A stretch of DNA of 64,000 bases from Apis mellifera. Lineage: Eukaryota; Arthropoda; Insecta; Hymenoptera; Apidae. The translations under genes and the position numbers were made by a program. Below are positions 36,351 through 48,960 of this stretch, one piece after another. Position 1 is the first letter of the stretch. The number at the start of each line of letters is the position of its first letter. Under the pieces are notes generated by a model. It made no database searches. It saw only the letters and a list, made by a program, of their open reading frames with translations, and had not been told where the DNA came from. The DNA is taken from NCBI RefSeq assembly GCF_003254395.2, contig NC_037642.1, forward strand, positions 1,458,501 through 1,522,500, written 5' to 3'.

Positions 36351-38270
36351 GTTTTGAGAATGTGAAGAGAGTTTAAGATTTATTGAAAGTGATTCGAGAG
36401 TTAGTTTGTTTCCTATGTCGATTGTATACATGTATAGAAAGTTAAATTAAGTTTAAATATCAGTGAATACAAGTGAATATTCAAATATATCGATCAAATT
36501 TATTTATTATATTATAAGTAATTTCAGTTTATATTTGATGAAAGTATTTGTTTTACATATCATCTTAAGGAAGTAAAATTATATTTTTGATAACAAATTT
36601 TTTTTATAAATCTTATAAATCAACATTTTCATTACTAATAATTCTTGATCAAAAGTTACAATAATCTTTAAATAGTAATTCAATAAATATGAAATTTTAT
36701 GCGAAACATGTATTATTCGATCTCTACAAGTTTCAATTTTCTCTGATATTAAAAACAACAGCGCAGTAGTATCGATCGACTTTACTCGGACAAGTAATCC
36801 TCGTTTGGTCAGCCGCCATCGCGCAAAAGTCTTCAAAACGAAATAAAAGTAGAGGAGGCATCGTTTCGCGCGTAAATTCGACGTTTCTTCCTGTAAATTG
36901 GAAATTCGAAATGGGATGTACAATTTCACGGGCATTACTTCCGAAAGAAGTAAACGCGTGTTCAAATCTGTGTTTATCCGTTTTATACTGGTTTTCGAGA
37001 ATTCATATTTTCACGCGTGTCTAGGAATCAATGATCGATCCTGTGTAACGAACAGGATAATCATTTCGTTTCTGTGAACCTGGTATCGGAAGAACGATGA
37101 AAATGCAGGTACACGCATATACACGAATATGCGTTGCGGTTGCAGCGATTACATCTACCAAATTAATTTCATTAACGTTCGGACAGCAAGGTAAATACTC
37201 AAATATATTTCAATCAGATCGATACGGGCTATAATTACGCGAATTCATTAGTCGTGTATTATTTTAAATAGGTATTTGTAACAAGCTGGAAAATAATTGA
37301 TGGGTGTTCTCCAACGATTACACGCCAGCTTGATTGAAATGTTGTTATTCGTTGGTTATGATTATGGTTTTATCGATCATTGATCGTGACATATATATAT
37401 ATATATATTATTTTCTTCTTTTCTTATCGAAGTTTAAAATAACTTAGAATTTTTGGAAATTTAAACATTCAAAAATGTTGTAATAATAGTTTAAATTAAT
37501 AAATTCGTGATTTTTTTTACTATTTTTCGAAAATATGGAATTATCAAACATTCTATCAGATTGTTAAAGAAATGAAGAAATATATGAATAACAAATTGTA
37601 TATAATTTTAGTTATATTTTTTAAATTTCCTAAGAAACTTAAAATTCGAAAATTGATTTTCATGTTAATTAACGAAACATTGGTAATGGTGGAGATAAGG
37701 TATCAATTTACCGCATCGATTCGCCCAGTGACACTCAAAGCAATATGCATCATACATTTTCCAATATATTATGTTCTCGTGTTTCTGTTCATTCGTTAGT
37801 ATAGAATACTCGAACATGTAAATTTTAATGTTCAATTTAATGTAAATTTTAATCGATCTCATAATTTTCCTATACCACTGATGATACTCTATATAGAAAC
37901 TCTATAATATAATAAGAAGTGTACTTCCTTTAATGATCCCATTTATCAACCACGTCATAGTACTCGATAGATATAATAACAACGTTCATAGTCAATGCTT
38001 TATTCAATTTCTTTTTGATAATACTTAATTTCTCAACTATCAAAGATGTTCCAATTATGATAAAAAAAATTTTTCCAATTATTTTTCTAGATATTTTATA
38101 TAATAATAAAAAACATATTATCTTTCCTCCTTTATCTTTCCCAACAACACATATTATTATTCGATAAATTGGCAAATTAAAAATTAATAATTAATATAAA
38201 AATATAATTCAAATTACCTTACGTGACAGGGAACGTAAGATCGATGAAAACAATAATTTTCAAATCGACC
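36350..38270. other. AT-rich DNA with small complex patches
   Basis: 36770-37190 has moderate GC. The AT microsatellite near 37391-37410 is short. The 128-codon minus frame at 36579-36965 and the frames at 37572-38175 are not recognisable proteins. Confidence 0.45.
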
Positions 38271-38274
38271 CTTC

Positions 38275-38910
38275 AATAAATGAAACGCGCGAGAGTCTTC
38301 GGCCATCTTCCGAGAAACGCGCGTGTAACGCTCACGCGTGACGCCGTAAACCCTCGAGGAATGGAACTGCGCGAAATAAAGGAATACTTCCGGCCGAGGC
38401 GTACACTCGTCGCCCCGGCCAATAAGTCTGAAATATGCCAGCCGTTTTATTCTCGCCGCGCGAATACGCCGCGAGAAAGTGGAAAAGAGCGGTGTGCCGC
38501 GACCCGTGAAACTCTGCGTTGCGGGCAGAGAGAGGAAGGGAGAGAGAGAGAGAGAGAGGGAGGGAGGGAGAGAGAGAAAAAAAAGAAAAATGTCTGCGGT
38601 GCTCGCGGTTTACATGGCGAGCGCGGCAGTCAGCAGGGTCCATGTACGCAAACAATTCTCGCTGAGCATGCGCCGTGCGAGACGACAAGAGGGTTGCGAG
38701 GGGGGAGGAGAGAAATAAAAGGGGGGGGGGTTGTGTACGCGCGAGACTCGGCCAGGAAAAAGTTTTTCTCGAGGCAGAGCGATTCTCGTTATAACTTCGG
38801 CCCCCAGGAAACTTAAACTGCCGCCGGCCTGAACATGCCGCCAACTTTCCGCCCGGGACAATCGTCTCTGTTGCCTGTCCTTTCGGTTGAATGACACGAT
38901 GATCCTCCGC
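38275..38910. other. CpG-rich island with purine microsatellite
   Basis: Very GC-rich. A (GA)n/(GGGA)n tract lies at 38527-38589 and a 10-base G run at 38721-38730. Overlapping frames of 178 codons (+) and 170 codons (-) exist only because of composition and the repeat. Candidate regulatory island. Confidence 0.4.
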
Positions 38911-38912
38911 GA

Positions 38913-39063
38913 CTGTCTTCCTCTCTCTCTCTCTCTGTATTTTTGATTTTTTTTTTCTCTATTCAAATAAGGATGGTTTTTAGCCTGTCTTCCTCTCTCT
39001 CTCTCTCTCTGTATTTTTGATTTTTTTTTCTATTCAAATAAGGATGGTTTTTAGCCTGTCTTC

Positions 39064-39095
<32 letters not shown>

Positions 39096-39142
39096 GTATT
39101 TTTGATTTTTTTTTCTCTATTCAAATAAGGATCATTTTTAGC

Positions 39143-39180
<38 letters not shown>

Positions 39181-39365
39181 TTGATTTTTTTTCTCTATTC
39201 AAATAAGGATGATTTTTAGCCTGTCTTCCTCTCTTTCTCTCTCTCTCTGTATTTTTGATTTTTTTTCTTTATTCAAATAAGGATGATTTTTAGCCTGTCT
39301 TCCTCTCTTTCTCTCTCTCTCTCTCTCTGTATTTTTGATTTTTTTTCTCTATTCAAATAAGAATG
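38913..39365. repeat. Six-unit CT-rich minisatellite, 71-87 bp unit
   Basis: Each unit reads CTGTCTT, a variable (CT)n run, GTATTTTTGATTTTTTT, then CTATTCAAATAAGGATG and TTTTTAGC. Units begin at 38913, 38985, 39056, 39143, 39221 and 39295. Differences in unit length come almost entirely from the embedded CT microsatellite. Copies are otherwise nearly identical, indicating recent amplification or homogenisation. Confidence 0.9.
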
Positions 39366-39690
39366 GCGTGGAATAATTATTATAGTATTGCCAGGTACTG
39401 AATGAATAATTTGTATGAAATTTCGAGTAATTAAATCTGAGTGGAAATGTATCTTGTATTTTTGATATGAAGAATTAATTGATTAAGAAATAGACAATCA
39501 CTGAGCTTGCTTCCAATTAACTTGTTTCCAATTAAACTTTTTACATATAATGTCATTTAACTTTTTAAATATTAAAATAAAAATATAGATTTTATATAAG
39601 TATTTCGAAAATAATCTCGTATATTCCAAAATAAGAAATAAATTAAACGAAATTACCCTCTCTTTTATAAAATTACCTTCGACTCACAAC
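39366..39690. other. AT-rich spacer
   Basis: Low-GC sequence directly after the minisatellite; nothing else visible. Confidence 0.5.
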
Positions 39691-40430
39691 ATTCCTCCCC
39701 GTTAAAGAAAATCGAGTAAACTTTCCAAATCGATACACTCCTCCCAAAGAAATCGTGGCGATAAAACAAGCGAGTTGAGCATCGAGGGGGCGCGATTAAA
39801 AGAGGCGAGGCGCGCGATCCTCGTTATTCCTCGATATCGGCTTATCTGAAATTTCGAGAGAGGCCAGGCCTCCTCTCCCTATCTCGTATCTCTCTCGTTC
39901 TCTCCCTTATCTCCGCCCATTAATAGGCCGGCCTCGTTTTTTCTTCGAAATGTAATCACCGATCGAATCTTAATCCCGTATATACGCGGGCACGATCCCC
40001 GCTGGAAACGCTTTGGGAATCGAGGTTCCGTTATCCGGCATCACGTATTAAAGAGGGAGAGCCGAGGGACGCATAGAGCCGTGCGCGAAACGAAATTTTG
40101 AACCCCGTGGGAGGAGGGAGAGGAGGGGAGGGGGAGAGGGTTGCACGTGTTTCGGAGAAACGGAATACAACCGCAAGGATTTCAACCTCTCGTTAAAGCT
40201 ATTCACAGATGTCGATTCGAAATAAATTCTCGAAAGAAGGAGGCGTGATTCCCGTCGCCTGTTTTTCTTCCCCCTCCATCTTGGAGGGCTTCTGCTTTCC
40301 TCCGATGTCACGTTCGACCCTTGCGCTTCGGACACGTTTTCGGGGCCGAACGTTTTGCTCGATTCTTTAGAGAGTTCGAGTTGCTGGAATGGAATTTTTA
40401 TATCGAGCAAGTTGGTTTCAAGAGAGTTTT
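39690..40430. other. CpG-rich island
   Basis: GC-rich, complex. The 120-codon minus frame at 40048-40410 has no recognisable pattern. A CTCF-like motif is at 39780-39793. Candidate regulatory island. Confidence 0.35.
39780..39793 (+). promoter_or_regulatory. CTCF-like motif
   Basis: CATCGAGGGGGCGC matches the consensus at 11 of 14 positions with an intact AGRKGGCRS core. The local GC richness raises the chance of coincidence. Confidence 0.25.
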
Positions 40431-40900
40431 AGCAAGATGTACACGGTTTGACAATCTATATAATTATTGAGCTTTATGTTTTTTTACGAAAAAGAAAGGA
40501 AAAGAAAATAAAGGAAAGCTAAAGGATCTTCAGTTCTGAAGAATTTTTATTTCTAGTTATTTATAAATAATTTGCTAAATTGACTTGTTTGAACTGTCAC
40601 ATTTTTGTAGTATGTAATTTAAAGGATTAAACGAAGAATATCTTTAACGAAAATGGTAAACGTCTAAGTGTCTTGAATCTTGATTCACATGATTAGTTTT
40701 TTACCAGATAAGTAATATGATTTTTCATAAAGTATACTCAAATCAGAGTTTCAAATAGAATCTTTTGAATCAATCTTAAGATCAGAATGCTTCGATGAAA
40801 GAGATATAATTTACCATTCAATGAAAATTAATCTTTAAATTAATCACACGAAAAATTATTCCCAACAAGGAATCATTGTCTAGTTATAATTCGCAATATC
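40430..40900. other. AT-rich spacer
   Basis: Low-GC DNA, no supported feature. Confidence 0.5.
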
Positions 40901-41330
40901 CACGCGCGATCCTGACAGCACAGCTGTTAAACTTTCAGCTGCTTTTTACGAAGAAGCGAAAAACATCCTGAAAAATTATCATCATGCTCGGTTACGTGTC
41001 AAACGGAACCACTTTTCCACGGAAGAAGTCGCGTTAATTATGAACCCTGTTTGACTTGGTGCCAGCTACACCTCATAACCGGCTGGCCAACCCTTCTTCC
41101 TACGTATTCGAGTGTACGTACGCGAATATGGTGAATAAATTTTCACAGAACGATGCGCATCCGCGAGTTATCATGTTTTCGAGCGACATGCTTTTTCCAG
41201 CTCCCAGTTTCGAGTTTCTCTGCCAAGTTTCAAAACTTCTTTCCGATCCCTCCACCAGTTGGCTTCCACTTGCTGTTCGGTGTTTTGTATGGATAAGTTT
41301 GTGATACACGTATTCTTACGAAAAATATTA
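40900..41330. other. Complex moderate-GC element with E-boxes
   Basis: Contains CAGCTG E-boxes at about 40921 and 40937. The 18-base word ATCCTGACAGC(A)CAGCTG at 40909-40926 recurs with one mismatch at 60615-60632. Mirrored frames at 41056-41309 are not recognised. Candidate enhancer. Confidence 0.35.
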
Positions 41331-42640
41331 TGAGGGAGGATCATAATTCTCTTTTCCTGATCGGGCAAAATAACGGGGAGAATTGTTTTTAATTGATGAT
41401 AAATATGAGAATTATCGAATAAATAAATATAAAATAAACATAAATAGAAAAAAATTAGAAAAGAAATATCAGGTAATTAAATTATGAGATGAAACTTTTT
41501 TGAAAATATCATTTCGTGAAACGATATAATTTATCTACTTTCGTTACTGAAAATGATGAAAAACAGTAATTAATATACATACAAGTGTTAATTAAAGGCT
41601 AATAAAATAAAGATTTCGTTGTACGATGATATAGAAAGTTACAGGTATTAAAAGAATTAATTTTTCTTTTGATATAGTGAATAATAATTTATTACAATAA
41701 AGAAGATGTTAAATAAAAAAGAAATAAAAGAAAACAGAAATGATGATGAAACTAATGAAAGGGATTAATAATGCATTCAATAATTCTGGTAATAAATTAT
41801 TACTGATAATTTGGTTCTCATATTGGAACATAACTGGTTTTCGATATTAGAGGATTTAGACGATGTTTATAATTTGAGTAATGAACCAGCAAAAGGTTAA
41901 GCTTATTTAATAGTATCGAGTATATAATTCTACGGTATATTATAATTATATATTTTAACGTTCATTGCGATTAATTTCATTAGAGCTAGATATTATTATA
42001 AAATAGAATCGTAATTAAATCATCGAGTCACATAATGGTTCGTTGAAAATTTGCCAGAATCTGTGCCAGGCGATCAATGGCAAAGCAAAGAATAAGAACA
42101 CGTGATATTTTTCTCTTGAAATAAAGTCGTCTTAATGTAAAATGTAAAGATTAAAAGATGTTATTAAATAAAAAGATCGTTTTTTTCTAAAAATTAAATA
42201 AAATTCTAATCAGAAATGACAAAAAGGAATCATTTGATCAACGTATGACATGAGTTAATATAATTAGAACTATTAGAACTATATAATTATCCCAACTATG
42301 AGAGCAATGTCTATCCACTGAAGAATTTATTCATGATAAAACTTCGATGACTTTGATTGTTAAGATTTCAAAGAACAATATTTCATTTGTATTTATATTA
42401 TTTAAAAGCAATAAGTTTTTCACTAATTCTTTCTTTTAAATAAAATATTACATCTTATTGTAATATCATTATTATTTATTTTCACTCTATTAATTTAATT
42501 TACAGAAATATTTTAAAAATTCTTTAATCTTAACAATCAATGATATTAATCGGATCTTATAAATCATCTTGTATTTGTTTCGACTCAAATAATGGTACAT
42601 ATACTTCTCTAAAAGAAAAGTAAATTTGCTAAACAACTTA
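41330..42640. other. AT-rich spacer
   Basis: Low-GC DNA, no supported gene or repeat. Confidence 0.5.
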
Positions 42641-43030
42641 ACGCCTCTCGATAAACATTTGAACCACTGCACACTCGATTCATCCACATTTCACGCATTG
42701 AAAGGATCGGTGAATTCAACTCACTTTAACTCGAACATCTCTTTACGCGACAGATTACGAAATCTCTGCTATAAACGTTTACTGGCAAACAATGCATCGC
42801 GATTCCGTTTCTAATTCCACGCATCACGAAAAGACGCCTTGCAGTGTGGAGATTTATCGTGCAATAAATCGCGCCATGCCGGGTACTACTTTGCATGAAA
42901 TTACAGCTGCGTAGAATGCTCGTTGTCCTGCCATTGTTTGCAACGCATGAACGCTTCGAATACCTTGATCAGCTATAGTCAACTGGTTGCACGTGGTGGC
43001 TGTTGAAGGTTAGAAAATTCCATTTGTCTA
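42640..43030. other. Moderate-GC complex segment
   Basis: Non-repetitive sequence standing out from the AT-rich flanks, without coding pattern. Possible conserved noncoding element. Confidence 0.3.
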
Positions 43031-43900
43031 TTTCGATGAAATCTTCTCTTCGATAACTATTCGTGCGTTTCAAAGTTATTTGTAATAATCAGGATAATCA
43101 GGAAAGTTTTATCAAAGTTTCCTTCGCGAGGGGAAAGATTGAGGAAAAGAAATTTTTATTAAAACAATCATTTTTTATTCGTTTGAAAGAATTGATTAAA
43201 TATTGATTTTATAAGAATTATGATTTGAAAAAGTTAAATTCTTTTAGGATACGATTATCTTTTCGAAATTAATAGATAAAAATTGTTTTAATCTTTTTTT
43301 ATTCTATCGATAAGGAATCTAATGATAGATATTTTTAGAAAGGAGATTATTAATTCGAAAATTTAATTAATCTATTTTGTTATTGTCTTGCTACTATTTC
43401 GTACTATTATAATATTGCACATCATTGCCAAATAAAATTCATCTTGAAAGGATTAATGAGAGTTTATATCAAACAAGATATTTTCATTTCAATTTTATTC
43501 TGAATTTATTATAATTAATACACAATATGAATTATAATGTTTTATATGAAATGAAAGAAATATTTATACTTATTTCTATATATCAATTTAAGTAATTTAA
43601 AAATTATTTCGAACAACAATACATGAATATAATTAGAGAATAATGGTGAATATATGGAAATATTTATTTCTAATTCAATCGATTCTACTGTATTAAAAAA
43701 TATATGTCGATTCTCAATGCCATAAATGAAATTATATTATAATCATGTAATAAAATTAATGATAATTTATCTTTATATATAAGATAAAATCACGATATAT
43801 TGAAAAGTTTGATTTTAAAAACAACACTTTCAGAATCAAAAAATTTATACTTTCCCATTTATCGTCCGAAAACGAAAACACATTATAACAAACAAGCGCT
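43030..43900. other. AT-rich spacer
   Basis: Low-GC DNA, no supported feature. Confidence 0.5.
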
Positions 43901-44180
43901 AATCTAGGAAAATAAATTAATTTATATTTGAGGTTTGTTGAGCCGACAGGATTTCACACATGGAAGATTATCATTTGTTAGACAAATGCCTCTTTCGACT
44001 CTGTTGACGTCAATTTGATGCTAGTACAACATTCTTTAGATAGTTGACGTAAAGTTACGCCCACCAGGCTGATTTAAGTGCGTCGAAATTGAGACCGCGT
44101 GAAAAAATAACTTGTACACGATTCTTAGCATGAGTCATCTGCGAATCATCTTAGAGCCTGATATACTTTAAGGAACTATT
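43900..44180. other. Complex element with CRE-like site
   Basis: A compact non-repetitive segment in AT-rich surroundings. It contains TTGACGTCAATTTGATG, with the CRE octamer at 44005-44012, and a nearby TTGACGT half site at 44044-44050. Candidate enhancer; inference from motif content. Confidence 0.35.
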
Positions 44181-45900
44181 ATCGAGCATAGAGATCATTT
44201 TTCGAAACAATTATATTTCTTGTATTTCTTCACAAGGAATTATTTAATCTTATCTCTTCAATTCGATTGGACTGAACGATGAATTGAAAGATGAAATTGC
44301 CACTTAACTGAAATGAATGACAGGAGTTGTATCAGTGCCAAAAATTAACAATTGAATTATTTTTTACTTAATTCTGATTTTTATTGAATTTAATAAACTT
44401 TAAAATAATTATTCAAAAATTGAAAACTATAACAGATTGAGATAGTGAATGACAAAAATCTCAACAGTAAATCTTTTCTAATATTTCAATTATATTTTAT
44501 TTCAGTTACTAGATAATTAATTAATTTTAAACAAAACGATTAAATTATATACATTTCTTATCGATTTTCAAATTCCCTTGCATAACTTCCTTTTATTAAA
44601 ATATATGAAACTCAAGAAAATAAAATAAATTATTCAAAAGTTTCAAAAAATCCTTGGATGATTTTTCAAAAAACCTTCACAATATTATAAAAGTATTAAT
44701 CTCAACATACAACTCGTCGCTTTAAATAAAATTCTAATCATCTGAAACATGTAGAATAATACATAAAGTAGATTGGACCAGTAAAGATCAGACCAGAAGG
44801 AAGGCCAGACACGAAATTGGTTGGAAAAATTTCTCCAAATTTCTTCGCCATAAATTAAGTGTACAATATATACGTTCTCTTCTCCCTTCTTCTTTGCCAT
44901 CTAGCATTTCACAGGTGAATTCTTCCTTCTTTTTCTCACCGAATTCCACCGCGCAACTGGCAGATTAATCCGAAAATAACGAGTTGCATGGAAAGAGTTC
45001 TGATTCAACCCCCACGAAACACATTCTTTTTTTTTTTTTTTTTTTTTTTTTCTTTCAATCCGTGACTGGTCCAACGTCAAACCGAGCGTCTGTCATTCGT
45101 TCAAAGGAAAGTTAATTACGTTGAAACAAAATGCGCGCGGCTGGCGAATTATTGATTTCCTCGTTGTTCCGTGTCGTCACTTCCGCGCTCGCGGATTGTC
45201 ATTGCGCTCTCCCTTGATTTCTTCGTTCGGTATGCTCTATTGGATTTTTTATTTCGTTTTTTTTTTTTTTTTTTTAATTTTATTAGATCGATCAGCAACA
45301 TCTATCTGCGGAGTTTGTCGTACGTTTATGATTTTCTCAAAACGAAAGGAAAGCTGTAATAAAATAATTATATTATTTAGTTAATTGGAAATTATACGTA
45401 CAATACAATATATTATCTGAATTATAGTAATTATATTTAAAAGACACGTTTTTCTTTGAACTATATAAATAATTGGTTGGGAAAATCCAAATTTATGAAT
45501 ACATTTTTAAATGTATAAAATAATATATATTTCATAAAAGAAATGAATTGTGAAATTATGTGTTTTTGAGAATATAAACATTTCTTAGATATCGAATGAT
45601 TATTTAATTCTAATTGATATTCGATGTTTTACTGTATAATAAAATGCATTTCTCATGTAATTTTGCACAAGAACGAAGAAGTTTACAACGAAAGATTTTG
45701 AACAGAAAATTGAAATTCATAAATAGTAGAATTAAATAACAAAAGTGACTAACAATAGAAAATAAATCGAAATAATTATTGTCTTCTATCGAGAGATCAA
45801 TCTACATTTCTCATCTAGATTCTATCGTTCTCTGTTTGAAACAATGTTGAAAGTTTTTTACACACACGCGCACATATTTTACAAATTTGCAACGAATGCG
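44180..45900. other. AT-rich DNA with long T tracts
   Basis: A 25-base T run lies at 45027-45051 and another T tract at about 45257-45275. 45080-45240 is a small GC-richer patch. No exon supported. Confidence 0.5.
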
Positions 45901-46370
45901 CATAAAATTCGAGATTCTATTTCTGGCCTATGGATTATTTCGTCGTGTTTCCTTTGCCCGGTTTGTTTGTTTGAAATGTTTTACGATGCGAGCAATTGTG
46001 TGTTGAAGAATTAGGAACAGGTTTTTCGAAGTGGAGGCTTACGTGCGGATAGGTATGATGAAACAGTGGTAGTTTCAACGATTGCTTGTCACGAGGAGTG
46101 ACCATGCCTCTGTTTTGCCTTCCTTTTTTCCCCGTTTGCCCCGCTTTAGTCGTTGGTTTAAAACGCGGAGAACGTAAGCGCTGTGAAACACAGCGCGTGG
46201 TGGGCAAGCTCTTTCTGAAATGTACGAGGTCAGGCTACGCGTGTATTGAGATTGTAAAATAAGAGGTCACGCGTGACGTCATTCACGATTGGGCAGGTAA
46301 CCTTCGTTCGAATCGATTTCACACATGTGATAGTGCACAGTGGAATACGAATCGAATTTTTTCTCTCTTT
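45900..46370. other. Moderate-GC element with CRE and palindrome
   Basis: GTCACGCGTGAC (46266-46277) is a perfect 12-bp palindrome that overlaps a full CRE, TGACGTCA (46274-46281). The 90-codon minus frame 45935-46207 is not recognisable. Candidate regulatory element. Confidence 0.35.
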
Positions 46371-47130
46371 AATTATAAAACGTATTTTTTTTTATTTTTT
46401 GTTTAAATGATAACATTTTTTTCTCTTCTTTTATGGAATATTCATACATATTAGAGAATAATATTTTATTCAAAGTCAAGTATATATTGGAATATTTTCA
46501 ACAACATCGTGGCAAATTGATTCCAATGAATACTATATTCGAACGTATAGCGAATTAACATATACTGATATCTATATTACCATGAAATTAACCCTCGAAC
46601 TTCATATATCATTTTAGATCTGTCACGTATACTAGGTTACAGTACAACCGCATAATTTCCATCTCACCATCGACACTAATTACCATACGTCATAAAATGT
46701 CAACGCACTGGCGCACACTGCATTCATTTCAGCTACTGTGACATTCTCTCGCTCATAATTTCGAGTCGAAAAATCACTTACTACGTTAATCTCGAAGATA
46801 TTCAAGAGATGTAAGATCAGTTGAAAGAAGAAAGAATCCTTATTTAATTGTCTTTTCCACAATATATTTATTACATTATAAATGAGCTAATTCTATCAGC
46901 AATTGAATATTCTCGATATTAATATCATCCAAAATTACCAATATAAGAATATTTACATCAATCGTGCCCCTTTACTCTTCAATAATTTGCCTTTATCCTT
47001 CTCTATCTTTTTCGAGCTTCATCAAAAGGAGACGACAGACAGTTCCTTAAAACCTAGCCAATTTCATTAAAAAAAGAAAAGAAGAAGAAGAAAACGTGAT
47101 CTGTATTAAAAAAAAAAACCATCTCCATCA
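46370..47130. other. AT-rich spacer
   Basis: Low-GC DNA with a small complex patch around 46620-46760; no supported gene. Confidence 0.45.
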
Positions 47131-47640
47131 CTTTCAACCCTTTGAAATTCTCGCTCGCGCTGCTTCAAACGCAAGCCAACAAAGATATTCGATCGTGCGA
47201 TAGAGAGAGAGAGAGATACCCAACGTCCCGTATTTACCGTGTTCACGTGTCCTAGGGGACCGGTTTCGGGACCAGTTATAACCCGAGGGCGAGTCGGTGT
47301 AATCGGCAGCGTGCGACGACCGCGGCCGCACATGCCGCCCGCATGCCTACCGGCTAAAACAGATGAGCCGCGCGCGATACATATTTTCCCCGGGTTTACC
47401 GCGATATTGCCGCGCCTACGAGGATACCGGCGCTCACCTTCGGGACGTCCTCTCCTCTATCTCTATCCCCTCCCGTGATCGCGGATCGATGCGATAAATG
47501 GGAGAGGGGGGGATGGCCCATATCGATTTCGAGGCGGGTCGATCGTATGTTTCGCGTGTCTTAACGTGGTGCATATGGAATTTTTGTGAAGGGATGAAGC
47601 GTTTAAACGGGATGTTGAGAGTGGGAGAGGAAATGATAGA
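47130..47640. other. CpG-rich island
   Basis: Dense CG with a short (GA)n run near 47201-47215. Mirrored frames at 47106-47333 and 47239-47478 are not recognised. Candidate regulatory island. Confidence 0.35.
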
Positions 47641-48200
47641 GTTTGTATGGAAAATTTGTTGTTAATATGTCAGATTTAATTAAGGATTTTTTTGGAGTTT
47701 TGATTGTTTGTTTCTTTTCAAGTGTGTAGTTGAATATATTCTCTTTTTTTGATTTTTTAATATCGAAATAAAATTGCGAGGTGAAAATGAATTCTGAACG
47801 ATCGATATAAAATTTGTATATCTTTATTACGATAACTTTTGAAAAATTCTCTACTTTGAATCATTCAATCTTCGTTTTGTAATTAAAGAAGAATAAATTT
47901 AATTATTGTAGCAACAATAATCACATGGAAAATCCCAATTTTTATTACAAATATCTGCATCATACCCCAATATCTAAATTCCTCGAAAATTCATCGATAT
48001 ATTGAAAGCTGTGAAATATCTAGCATAATCTCTATCATAATTTTCCAAATAAATTTTTATTTCTCCATTATCCCTTCTCTAATATCCAAATTCAACGAAT
48101 TCCATTAAAATCCACCATAATATAATTTATAATATTCCTGTTACAAAAAACATCCCCCAATTTTTATCCCACAAATAGCTACCTGAATAACATATACACC
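47640..48200. other. AT-rich spacer
   Basis: Low-GC DNA, no supported feature. Confidence 0.5.
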
Positions 48201-48960
48201 CCTAACAACCCCCGCACGATTTCCTCGAATTTGAAAATTCACCGTCCGCCGTTATGCGGCAAGCGGGGGCGGGCGGAACGATCTTAGCCGCGAAGCTGAT
48301 AGCCGGACGAACGCTCTAAAACCGATCTTCCCGTCCCCTTCCGGTCCGGGAAAGCGCTCGAATATTTCAGCCTGGCTAAACTCGTTCCCCGTTACGACGT
48401 AATGGACGCATTCAGCTAAAAGCGTGATTTCACCGGTCAACGAAAAGTTATAGTCCGTAATTGAAGGTGCGGCAACAAGAGTTACGCGAGTGCAAGAGTG
48501 AAATTGGGATGTTGGCCGGGTAGTGGAGTAGTGAAGAGGAGGGGGTGGATGGCAACCCAGGGAACGTTTACGAAAACTATGGTGGCGCGTAACTCTGGGC
48601 CGAAGAGTGGCGGCCGGACGAAGCAAGTGGCAGGGTTTAAATTCGAATTAGCCTACAGGCGAGAGATCCCGCCGGCCCCGTGGACAAAGCTAGCCACGGT
48701 ATTAAGCCATTAGACCGTAACGAGAGTTGATTAAGTGTGCGGGCCCGGACCACGGCCGCGACACGCAAAAAGTACTAACTGCGCGACGCGGGAACGGGAC
48801 GGGAATGTGAATCGAGGGGGAAAAAATTAAAGCTGGGGGAGAGTAGTATTTTTTTTTCGACGCAGACGTGGAAATTCGTGTGTGGTGTTAATCAGGTGCG
48901 TGTGGCGAGGTTGGCAAGGGGGATGATTCTTCTCCTCGTATTCGATTTTGTGTTTCAAGG
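48200..48960. other. CpG-rich island
   Basis: Among the most CG-dense stretches here. The 124-codon minus frame 48252-48626 and 71-codon plus frame 48498-48713 overlap; neither shows domain features or a splice pair. Candidate regulatory island. Confidence 0.35.

Noticed and set aside
38280..38844. Overlapping 178-codon (+) and 170-codon (-) frames
   Set aside because: Both run through a GA/GGGA microsatellite and GC-rich DNA, and the translation is low-complexity Arg/Glu/Gly.
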